NCBI GenBank assembly: GCA_934663655.1
Contig: CAKUKT010000087.1
Span: 1-9,233 of the forward strand
Reading direction: 5' to 3'
From: an uncultured Victivallaceae bacterium
GTDB taxonomy: Bacteria > Verrucomicrobiota > Lentisphaeria > Victivallales > Victivallaceae
DNA: 9,233 nt
Under the pieces are notes generated by a model. It did not search any database. It saw nothing but the letters and a program-made list of their open reading frames with translations, and was not told where the DNA came from. Positions within the stretch are counted from its first letter, which is position 1. Each line of letters begins with the position of its first letter. A program made the position numbers and the translations under genes. Of this stretch, positions 1 to 5,683 are shown in pieces.

Positions 1-406
1 GGGCATCGTCGCGCAACGTGATGGCTCCGGCACCGGCTTCCAGCAGTTGCCGCCGCAACTCCCGGTCGACCGTAACTTCACCGAACGGCGTCGTCCACAC
101 ATCGAAGTTGGCCAGCGCTGCGCCGCTGAATGCCGTGTAATGCGACGGTCCGATGATCACGACCCGGCGCGGTGACGCCATCCGTCGCGCTCCGGCAGCC
201 AGAAGAGTCCGCATCGCCGTGTCGAGCGAATAGATGTATCCGGCATGGGGGAGCACCACCCCGCAGGCTCTTCCGTCGGTAAACGCAACGTCGGCACACC
301 GCACCTCCGACTCGGCAAGACGACGGCGCAAACTCAGCGCGTCGGCATCGTAAAACATTCCCGCGGCGGCCGCACGGCGCGCCGCCCGCTGATCGCGTAT
401 CGGCAT
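1..406 (-). CDS. amrB: AmmeMemoRadiSam system protein B (MEMO1 family), N-terminal part
   Basis: The first 135 residues of a MEMO1-family protein are present; the C-terminus lies beyond the window edge. Recognised by AGMFY (residues 15-19), PHAGYIYS (53-60), GPSHY (86-90) and TPFGEVTVD (106-114), all in the family's usual order. His54 and His89 correspond to two of the residues that form the metal site in human MEMO1; the third ligand (Cys) would be in the missing part. The family is related to extradiol dioxygenases, and in bacteria it usually sits beside an AMMECR1-like protein and a radical SAM protein, whose joint reaction is not established. Those partners would be downstream, outside the window. 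The start ATG at 406 has GGAGGG five bases upstream (412-417). There is no signal peptide, so it is probably cytoplasmic. It looks like a housekeeping-type gene unrelated to the sugar genes next door. Confidence 0.9.
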   Translation of the reverse strand, partial: MPIRDQRAARRAAAAGMFYDADALSLRRRLAESEVRCADVAFTDGRACGVVLPHAGYIYSLDTAMRTLLAAGARRMASPRRVVIIGPSHYTAFSGAALANFDVWTTPFGEVTVDRELRRQLLEAGAGAITLRDDA

Positions 407-538
407 CTCAGCCCTCCATTCAGGGATCGTTCCTCAGGGCAAAGGCACCGCCGTTTTACCGGAATACGGTTACTCTGCCCCGCTCAGTTTCCCGGGAGAA
501 GCGGCTCAAAACCCATCGCCTCCCCCGGACATACTGGT

Positions 539-567
539 AATATAATCCCTGCAGACGGCAAATTCAA
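539..567 (-). promoter_or_regulatory. Sigma70-like promoter for the MEMO1-family gene
   Basis: On the minus strand, TTGAAT (562-567) and TATATT (539-544) are separated by exactly 17 bases. The predicted transcript start is near 532, leaving a leader of about 125 bases before the ATG at 406. The promoter lies in the 179-base gap after the oxidoreductase gene, where no convincing terminator is visible, so some read-through from that gene is possible. Nothing else was identified in the gap. Confidence 0.55.
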
Positions 568-585
568 TGGCCGTTACCGGACGGT

Positions 586-1752
586 TCAGCGTTCGATCTG
601 CCGGACCGCTACCTCCCGACCGCTCGCAGCTGCTTCAACGGCAGCAAGGCAGGTGTAGACGCTGCGCAGTCCGTCGGCGAGCGGGGTTTGCGGAGCGTGT
701 CCGTAACGAACCATATCAAAGAAATTTTTCGCCAGTTCGATGTCGCCGCCGAAATGGGCCGCTCCGCCGGACACCGTGGTATCGGAAGTAAATGGCGCAT
801 GATGTTCGACGTGGTGAAGCACGCCCTTGTACCAGTCGAAAGAGAGCCGCCCCTCCGTCCCGGTGATGATCGGTCCGCGGATTCCTTCCCGGCGCGTGAA
901 CACCACCTGGGTGTAGGCGCCGATGGCGCCGTCGGCGAAGCGGAAGATCGCATTGCTCGCTTCCTCGTTCATGCCGTCGGCGTCGTTGCCGCAGGCGGAA
1001 CTGAACACACAGAGATGATCTTCGAGCACCCCACCCGAACCATTGCGGCGCCGGTTCCGGGGACTTTCGCGGCAGACTTCCGCTTCCGGGCATTGCGCGC
1101 AGTGGAGTTCCGGCGATTTGTCGCCGCCGAACACCCGGCCCCGGCTCCAGTTGGCCGAGATCGACACGATCGGCGAACCCTCCAGATCCATCAGATAATC
1201 GAAATCGTGCGTCGCTTTCTGCAGAAACAGACCGCGCGTCACCTCAAAATCCCGGTAACCACGTTCGTAATAGACTGTCCCGTACGGCACGTAGTTGAGC
1301 CCGGTCACGTGAATCACCTCGCCAAGCGCTCCGCCGGAAATCAGTTCCTTGGCCCGCTGATGCAGCGATGTATAACGCAGCGGGAAACTGACCAGCACCT
1401 GATTGGGAAGCTCAGCGTAAGCGCGTTCGAGCTCAATCGCCTGCTCCATCGAGATCGCCACCGGCTTTTCCAGAAAGGTCGGAATCCGGTGCTTTGCCAC
1501 CGCCACCGCCAGCGGGGTATGGAGATTGCAGCGGGTGCCGATCATCAGCGCGTCCGGTTTCACCTCATGGATCATCGCTTCCGGATCGGCGAAAAATTTC
1601 GCCTCCCGGTCGGCTTCACGCAGCCGAGTTTTCACTCCTTCGACGTCGGGATCCACGATTCCAACCACCCGGAAGTCCGGGTCATACTCATTCATGGTTT
1701 TGGCAACAAAATGTCCAACCCGCAACCCGCAGCCGATAATTCCAATTTTCAT
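586..1752 (-). CDS. Gfo/Idh/MocA-family NAD(P)-dependent oxidoreductase
   Basis: A 388-residue protein with the two-domain architecture of the family. The N-terminal Rossmann fold opens with MKIGIIGCG, the dinucleotide-binding glycine motif, and has an acidic residue after strand 2 (VDPD, 33-36). The hallmark EKPV is at 95-98, and KATHDFDYL (179-187) carries the probable catalytic His182 in the GFO_IDH_MocA C-terminal domain. Members oxidise or reduce a sugar or inositol hydroxyl, often in cytoplasmic sugar catabolism; the substrate here cannot be read from sequence. Residues 218-254 hold Cys218, Cys221, Cys227, Cys248 and Cys254, a cluster seen in a subset of the family and possibly structural or metal-binding. 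The start ATG at 1752 is chosen because the Rossmann strand begins there and GGGGGA lies seven bases upstream; an in-frame extension to 1800 has no family support. It is preceded by a terminator-like stem-loop, so it is probably a separate transcription unit. Confidence 0.9.
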   Translation of the reverse strand: MKIGIIGCGLRVGHFVAKTMNEYDPDFRVVGIVDPDVEGVKTRLREADREAKFFADPEAMIHEVKPDALMIGTRCNLHTPLAVAVAKHRIPTFLEKPVAISMEQAIELERAYAELPNQVLVSFPLRYTSLHQRAKELISGGALGEVIHVTGLNYVPYGTVYYERGYRDFEVTRGLFLQKATHDFDYLMDLEGSPIVSISANWSRGRVFGGDKSPELHCAQCPEAEVCRESPRNRRRNGSGGVLEDHLCVFSSACGNDADGMNEEASNAIFRFADGAIGAYTQVVFTRREGIRGPIITGTEGRLSFDWYKGVLHHVEHHAPFTSDTTVSGGAAHFGGDIELAKNFFDMVRYGHAPQTPLADGLRSVYTCLAAVEAAASGREVAVRQIER

Positions 1753-1798
1753 TTCCGATTCCCCCGTAAACCCTTCATGAACCTTACCGTCAATATTC

Positions 1799-1842
1799 AA
1801 AAAAAGGACGTACTGGTGTGAATATATCTCGCCAGTACATCC
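1799..1842 (-). terminator. Intrinsic terminator after the propeller/TIM-barrel operon
   Basis: On the minus strand an 11-bp stem (arms 1832-1842 and 1806-1816, one G-U pair) with a 15-base loop is followed directly by seven T residues (1799-1805). It lies about 50 bases beyond the stop codon at 1890. The perfect inner arms GTACTGG/CCAGTAC could alternatively be an operator for the oxidoreductase gene, because the loop contains a TATATT. The loop is longer than typical for a terminator, which lowers confidence slightly. Confidence 0.7.
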
Positions 1843-1849
1843 CTGCCTA
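1821..1849 (-). promoter_or_regulatory. Possible promoter of the oxidoreductase gene
   Basis: On the minus strand TAGGCA (1844-1849, 4 of 6 consensus positions) and TATATT (1821-1826) are 17 bases apart, giving a transcript start near 1814 and a leader of about 60 bases. The -10 lies in the loop between the GTACTGG/CCAGTAC arms, as it would if the dyad were an operator. A weaker alternative, TTGACG followed by TTTACG, lies closer to the gene. Confidence 0.3.
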
Positions 1850-1889
1850 TGGATTTTTCAGCAAATAGCTGGATTTTCCCGCACTGAGA

Positions 1890-3590
1890 CTACTTGAGTT
1901 CCTTGAACATTTCCGGAGCAAAGGAAAACACCATCGACTCGTAGAGTTCAGCCTCGTCAAGCCGTTGATTCTGCTTGAGAGCCTTCATATCCGCGACGTA
2001 GTCGTATCCCTCGGGTGGGAATCCCATCTCCCGGAAAACTCCCAGCTTGACCGGCTTGCCGCCGGTGATCTCGTCGGTGAAGTAATCCGAGAAATCGATG
2101 CCGAGCATCACAACCCCGTCGATCGAACCATCCGCAAAATAGCGTTTGTAAAGCCACGGCAGCCGGGTGAACTGGCGCACCATCGGCGGGACGTCATTCT
2201 TGGAATAACTGCCCGGATCCGCCGGCAGTCCGGAAAGCCAGATCGGCCGACCGCCGGCCCGTTCCTTGCAGAGCCGGAAGAAATCGGCGATCCCTTCGGC
2301 ACGCAGCGCGTAGAGCGCATCATGATCGAAATCATCCTTCCAGATGTCAACTCCATGACGTTTGAGGAACGCGTCACGCACTTCCGGATTGAAACCATAC
2401 CGGTCAGGATCAAAGCCGAAACTGTGCGAACGGATGTTCCACATGAACCCGTCAAAAGGATAACGGGCAAGTTCAGCAAAGCGCGCCAGTTTGTGGTCAC
2501 GCGCCGCCGGCACCAGATATTCCGGCACCCCGGTGAAGTAGCGGTTGCCGTCGACGTCACCGGTTACAAACGCGGCCTGATAGCCCTCGTAATCCCAGGC
2601 GAAGGGTTCAAAGTTGTTGAAGTTGAAGCCTCCAGCGGCCAAATCGGTGGTATTGAAACGTCCCGCCCAGACTGCGCTGATGCGTTCGCCGTCGGTGTTG
2701 TAGACCGCGCACTGGTTTCTGGCGTCACGCAACACCAGCGAGAAGTTCTGATCCTGATAATTCGTGCGATGGGCAATTTTGACGTATGGTTCACTGATTT
2801 TCAAACCATCGATGGCAAGATAGTTGGCTCCGGCGGAATTTTTCCCGCTCGTCACCCGATACTTTCCTTCATAAGGGGTGTAGGTGATATTGTCACGGCT
2901 CACCATCACCACCACCTCATCGGCGCCGACCCGCACCGGACGCGCGGAATCATCTCCCGGCGCATTGATCATCTCAATGCGTCCGACCGGCAACCGGCGA
3001 GCTTCTCGCGTCCGCCGTTCAATCTCCTTTTGGGGGGAGGTAAAACGCGGATTGACCATCGCAAACCCGGAGGGATTACGGCGGAACCACGGATCCAGAA
3101 GCGGCATTCCCTGATTGCGGTCGAACACTTCCAGATATTCCGGCGGGCATTTGTCCCGGTCAAACGGATAGGCGCTGTCGTCCCAGAGGCTGTCCCAGGC
3201 CCAGACCTCCATTCCGTATTTTTTGCCGAGCCGGATGGTTTCTGCGCATACGTCGTATCGTTTAAGCGTATTGGCCAGCCGTTCCGCCAGTTTGACGTCG
3301 CCGTCCCAGTGAAGCAGACCATCCTCTCCGTACATCGCCGAAACCCGGGTCGGGTAGAGCGTAAGTCCGCAGACATTGACCCGCAGGTAGATCTTGCTGA
3401 ATCCGCCTTCGGCAAGTTCACGCAGCCGCTGTTCGTACACTTCCAGCGGATAATACTCGGCATTGCCGTCGGAAGTATCGTAAAAGACGTAATCGAGAAA
3501 ATCAATCGTCGTCGCGAACTTCGGAGCGGCGCCAAGGGAAAATCCCGTCAGCATTACTGCCGCAGCCAGCAGGGAAAAACTCTTTTTCAT
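1890..3590 (-). CDS. Secreted TIM-barrel glycosidase-like protein, copy 1 (uncharacterised family)
   Basis: A 566-residue protein with a clear signal peptide: KK at 2-3, a hydrophobic core at 7-19 and a cleavage site near Ala21/Ala22. Residues 25-185 look like the first half of a TIM barrel: TTIDFLDYVF (27-36), KIYLRVNVCGLTLYPTRV (66-83) and GKKYGMEVWAWDSLWDD (122-138). The last two resemble the GH10-like/DUF187 pattern of a substrate strand followed by a 'GlevhaW' strand. Residues about 200-340 are beta-rich (VVVMVSRDNITYTPY, 227-240) and look like an inserted beta-sandwich. The barrel seems to resume at 365-566 with YPFDGFMWNIRSH (377-389), YGFNPEVRDAFLKRHGVDIW (398-417) and ELYE (548-551). 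Conserved acids in both copies (Asp380, Glu548, Glu551) are candidates for catalysis, but this is inference. The ATG at 3590 has AAGGAGG (3599-3605) eight bases upstream, and the gene begins 18 bases after the propeller gene's stop, so the two are an operon. Glycosidase activity is not proven; a carbohydrate-binding role is possible. Confidence 0.72.
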   Translation of the reverse strand: MKKSFSLLAAAVMLTGFSLGAAPKFATTIDFLDYVFYDTSDGNAEYYPLEVYEQRLRELAEGGFSKIYLRVNVCGLTLYPTRVSAMYGEDGLLHWDGDVKLAERLANTLKRYDVCAETIRLGKKYGMEVWAWDSLWDDSAYPFDRDKCPPEYLEVFDRNQGMPLLDPWFRRNPSGFAMVNPRFTSPQKEIERRTREARRLPVGRIEMINAPGDDSARPVRVGADEVVVMVSRDNITYTPYEGKYRVTSGKNSAGANYLAIDGLKISEPYVKIAHRTNYQDQNFSLVLRDARNQCAVYNTDGERISAVWAGRFNTTDLAAGGFNFNNFEPFAWDYEGYQAAFVTGDVDGNRYFTGVPEYLVPAARDHKLARFAELARYPFDGFMWNIRSHSFGFDPDRYGFNPEVRDAFLKRHGVDIWKDDFDHDALYALRAEGIADFFRLCKERAGGRPIWLSGLPADPGSYSKNDVPPMVRQFTRLPWLYKRYFADGSIDGVVMLGIDFSDYFTDEITGGKPVKLGVFREMGFPPEGYDYVADMKALKQNQRLDEAELYESMVFSFAPEMFKELK

Positions 3591-3608
3591 GCCTCTTTCC
3601 TCCTTCTC

Positions 3609-4691
3609 TCACCTGATGGAAAAACGCCAGCTTTGAACCGCATAAACATTGTCGATGCAGTTCCAGAAAAGCAGCAGATAAGTTCCGTCATCCAGTGCGA
3701 CCACCGAGGGTTGTCCGAACTTGAGATTAGCGAATTGTTCCTCGATTTTTCCCACCCGGTTGGCCATGCCGGCGGCATCCCAGATGCACGCTTCCTCAAG
3801 GAGCGTCACCGAATCATCGTGCAGTTCGACGAAACTGAGGTAGATCCCCGGCGCAGCCCCTTCGCGGCGAGCCTGAACAATTCCCAGTTTACCGTCACGG
3901 ATCAGGAAATTCGACGCCTGGCCGCGCAGCCCGGTATCGATCGGCCGGCTCCAGCTGCGGCCGCCGTCGTCCGACCAGACCAGCTGATTGGCCAGATGAC
4001 GCTGGTTCACCAGATCGTAGGCCCAGATCACCAGCACAATCCGCCCGGAGGGAAGCTGAACTGAACGAACCTCCCACGGCGCCACCTCGGCCGAAGAGAA
4101 AAAGGTGCCGGTCTGTTTCCAGCTGACGCCGCCGTCGCAACTCTCGAAGGTGAACCCCTGCTGAAGCTTCGCTTTGAGCACAAACGGCGCGGCGAATATC
4201 AACAGCCGTCCGTCGGCGCAGCGCAGCGCCGGTCCGGAAAGTTCCAACCCGGCGTAGTCGTGCGGAACAAACCACGGCCCCTTCCAGCTGCGCCCGCCGT
4301 CCTCGCTGGTCAGTATCGGATTGAGCGCGGCCGGAAAACGACCGAACTTCTCCGCATAATCGGAGAGCCCCATCTGAGGTTCATCGCGCCGGAACCCGTA
4401 ACCGACGGCAATCACCCGCTCTCCGCCGAGCGAGGTCGGTTTGCAGCAATCGGTGAAGGGCTCGGAGAACGGCAGTTTTGAATAATCGTAGAGATTGCCC
4501 TCCATCCGCCAGCTGCGACCGCCATCCAGACTGCGCGCCTTGACCATGTGCTGGTCACTCGATTCAAAACCGCTGCCGCTCACAAACAACAGCAGCAGCG
4601 AACCATCATCCAACCGCGTTGCTCCGGGAAAAATCGCGTTGGTATTGTCCGGGGAATTGATCACACATTTTGATTCAATCTCAATAACCAT
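3609..4691 (-). CDS. Asp-box (BNR) beta-propeller, sialidase-like exo-glycosidase fold protein
   Basis: About 360 residues with four Asp boxes of the form S-x-D-G-G-x-S-W at 54-61, 129-136, 184-191 and 240-247, the signature of six-bladed sialidase-like propellers (BNR families). The arginine in the N-terminal FRIP-type motif of true sialidases is absent; the equivalent stretch reads NAIFPGATRLDDG (18-30). Sialidase activity is therefore unlikely, and another exo-glycosidase, hydrolase or binding role is possible. There is no signal peptide, so the protein is predicted cytoplasmic, in contrast to its secreted operon partner 18 bases downstream. Start choice: two consecutive ATG codons at 4694 and 4691 follow AAAGGGAG (4698-4705) at 3 and 6 bases; the second has the better spacing. 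An in-frame TTG at 4715 is less likely. A promoter can be seen just upstream, inside the end of the GntR gene. Confidence 0.8.
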   Translation of the reverse strand: MVIEIESKCVINSPDNTNAIFPGATRLDDGSLLLLFVSGSGFESSDQHMVKARSLDGGRSWRMEGNLYDYSKLPFSEPFTDCCKPTSLGGERVIAVGYGFRRDEPQMGLSDYAEKFGRFPAALNPILTSEDGGRSWKGPWFVPHDYAGLELSGPALRCADGRLLIFAAPFVLKAKLQQGFTFESCDGGVSWKQTGTFFSSAEVAPWEVRSVQLPSGRIVLVIWAYDLVNQRHLANQLVWSDDGGRSWSRPIDTGLRGQASNFLIRDGKLGIVQARREGAAPGIYLSFVELHDDSVTLLEEACIWDAAGMANRVGKIEEQFANLKFGQPSVVALDDGTYLLLFWNCIDNVYAVQSWRFSIR

Positions 4692-4716
4692 CATATTCTC
4701 CCTTTCAGTTGACAAG

Positions 4717-4761
4717 CCGGTCCGCCTGCCGTAGAAATCACCCGTCAGAGCGCCGGACCGG
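4717..4761. repeat. Inverted repeat between regulator and propeller genes
   Basis: Perfect 8-bp arms CCGGTCCG (4717-4724) and CGGACCGG (4754-4761) are separated by 29 bases. No T-run follows on either strand, so it does not look like a terminator. The predicted start of the propeller-gene transcript (about 4757) falls inside one arm. The same arms form the stem of the terminator at 5644-5667, on the other side of the GntR gene. It may be an operator, an mRNA hairpin or a dispersed intergenic repeat. Confidence 0.45.
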
Positions 4762-4763
4762 TA

Positions 4764-4792
4764 ATTAAAAAATTTCAGCCGAGCCGGGACAA
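4764..4792 (-). promoter_or_regulatory. Possible promoter of the propeller/TIM-barrel operon
   Basis: On the minus strand TTGTCC (4787-4792) lies 17 bases from TTTAAT (4764-4769), matching 4 and 5 consensus positions. The -35 is inside the last codons of the GntR gene. The predicted start near 4757 gives a leader of about 65 bases. Co-transcription from the GntR promoter is equally possible, since the gap between the genes is only 83 bases and has no terminator. Confidence 0.4.
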
Positions 4793-5560
4793 CGGCACCT
4801 CCGTGCCCCCGTGAAGAGCAATCTGCTTTTTCACCTCCTCGAGCGCCCAGCGGACAAAAGCGCGGGTATGAGTTTCCGCCGCCTCTCCGTCTCCCCGGCG
4901 CAGAATCCGACAGAGTTCCAGTTTGAAATCGAGCGGCCGCCGGGACTTCTCCAGATAGAACTCCGCGGGCGAAACTACCTCGCCGCTTTCACCGCGACCA
5001 CCGCAACTGCGGTATTCATCCGCGGAACGGGCGCGCAAATCGAGATTGAACACCACCGAAAAAAAGCACAGCGTTCCCGGGCTCTTGAACCGTTGGTTTC
5101 CACTGCCGTTGATCAGCGCCAGGTGAAATTCGCGATCACAACGGATCAATGCTTCAATATCGCCGCGCTTCAATGCAGCGGATTCGGCGGCGACCAGTTC
5201 GTCGAGATGCCGCAGCTCTTTGAGCGAACCATTTTCGGCCAGATTACGGGCGGCGATCGGCTCGACCCCTTCGCGCAGTTCGTACCAGTCGCGCAGATCG
5301 CCGAGAGTGAAGTTGCGAATCCGGTGACCGCGGTAGGGAGCATATTCGACGACACCCCAGCCGACCGCCTGGTTCAGCGCCTCGCGCACCGCCGGATGGT
5401 TGACGTTGAATTCTGCGGCCAGTTCGGCCTCGCGCAACGGCTGGCCGCTGACCAGTTCTTCGGACAGAAATTTTCTGAGCAGCAGTTCGCAGGCACGCAC
5501 CGCTCCCGGAGTTTTTCCGGCGGCCACGGTAGTTTTAAAAATTGGTGATTTCGTCTCCAT
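4775..5560 (-). CDS. GntR-family transcriptional regulator, FadR/FCD type
   Basis: A 261-residue regulator. The winged helix-turn-helix spans about residues 20-82, with REAELAAEFNVNHPAVREAL (43-62) and a wing YAPYRGHRI (73-81). The FCD ligand-binding domain follows, with ELREGVEPIAARNLAENG (94-111) and DREFHLALINGSGN (142-155). Two features are atypical: the usual 'VSRxPVREA' recognition helix reads VNHPAVREA (53-61), and of the FCD metal ligands Asp142 and His146 are present but the later histidines are replaced (Phe235 at the usual last-His position). It may bind a ligand without metal. The ATG at 5560 begins a good GntR N-terminus and has no Shine-Dalgarno; a promoter ends only seven bases upstream, suggesting a leaderless mRNA. 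An in-frame TTG at 5587 also lacks a ribosome-binding site. The gene lies directly upstream of the propeller/TIM-barrel pair, so it is the likely local regulator of that pair and of itself. Confidence 0.88.
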   Translation of the reverse strand: METKSPIFKTTVAAGKTPGAVRACELLLRKFLSEELVSGQPLREAELAAEFNVNHPAVREALNQAVGWGVVEYAPYRGHRIRNFTLGDLRDWYELREGVEPIAARNLAENGSLKELRHLDELVAAESAALKRGDIEALIRCDREFHLALINGSGNQRFKSPGTLCFFSVVFNLDLRARSADEYRSCGGRGESGEVVSPAEFYLEKSRRPLDFKLELCRILRRGDGEAAETHTRAFVRWALEEVKKQIALHGGTEVPLSRLG

Positions 5561-5567
5561 GGAGAAG

Positions 5568-5596
5568 AATATAACCCCCTCCCCCAAAAATTACAA
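5568..5596 (-). promoter_or_regulatory. Promoter of the GntR gene (predicted leaderless)
   Basis: On the minus strand TTGTAA (5591-5596) and TATATT (5568-5573) are 17 bases apart. The expected transcript start, about seven bases past the -10, is 5560-5561, which is the first base of the ATG or the base before it. The spacer is an unusual G-rich block (GGGGGAGGGGG). The -35 box is inside the palindrome at 5586-5605. Confidence 0.6.
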
Positions 5597-5622
5597 GTAA
5601 TTTTTATAAATTACTATTAATT
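5586..5622. promoter_or_regulatory. Nested AT-rich palindromes, candidate GntR operator
   Basis: Perfect 9-bp arms AAAAATTAC (5586-5594) and GTAATTTTT (5597-5605) flank two bases. A second perfect dyad reuses one arm: GTAATTT (5597-5603), four bases, AAATTAC (5608-5614). A third, AATTA/TAATT, spans 5609-5622. The element ATTAC thus recurs in alternating orientation, with the two forward copies exactly 20 bases apart (5589 and 5609), two helical turns. The first dyad covers the -35 box of the GntR promoter, as expected for an autorepressor site. Confidence 0.55.
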
Positions 5623-5635
5623 TTGCAGACCGGAT

Positions 5636-5667
5636 AAAAAATCGCCGGTCCGTTGCTGCGGACCGGC
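5636..5667 (-). terminator. Intrinsic terminator of the pseudopilin/TIM-barrel operon
   Basis: On the minus strand a perfect 9-bp GC-rich stem (arms 5659-5667 and 5644-5652, GCCGGTCCG/CGGACCGGC) with a six-base loop is followed, after GA, by six T residues (5636-5641). It lies 17 bases past the stop codon of the secreted protein at 5684 and isolates that operon from the GntR gene. Confidence 0.88.
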
Positions 5668-5683
5668 TGCGACGCGAACTCAA

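Noticed and set aside
447..482. Possible hairpin after the oxidoreductase gene
   Set aside because: Stems of only four base pairs with no T-run; not supportable as a terminator.
688..1821. Open frame of 377 codons on the plus strand
   Set aside because: Antisense to the Gfo/Idh/MocA gene, whose motifs are unmistakable; no domain in the antisense product.
1965..4064. Open frame of 699 codons on the plus strand
   Set aside because: It is antisense to two well-supported genes and runs through the gap between them. Its translation has no recognisable domain, and the mirror frame of GC-rich genes is often open.
5000..5110. Possible frameshift in the FCD domain of the GntR gene
   Set aside because: The frame stays open and the end of the domain (RILRRGDGEAAE) is in frame, so a divergent subfamily is simpler.
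4811..5548. Open frame of 245 codons on the plus strand
   Set aside because: Antisense to the GntR gene with no recognisable domain or ribosome-binding site.
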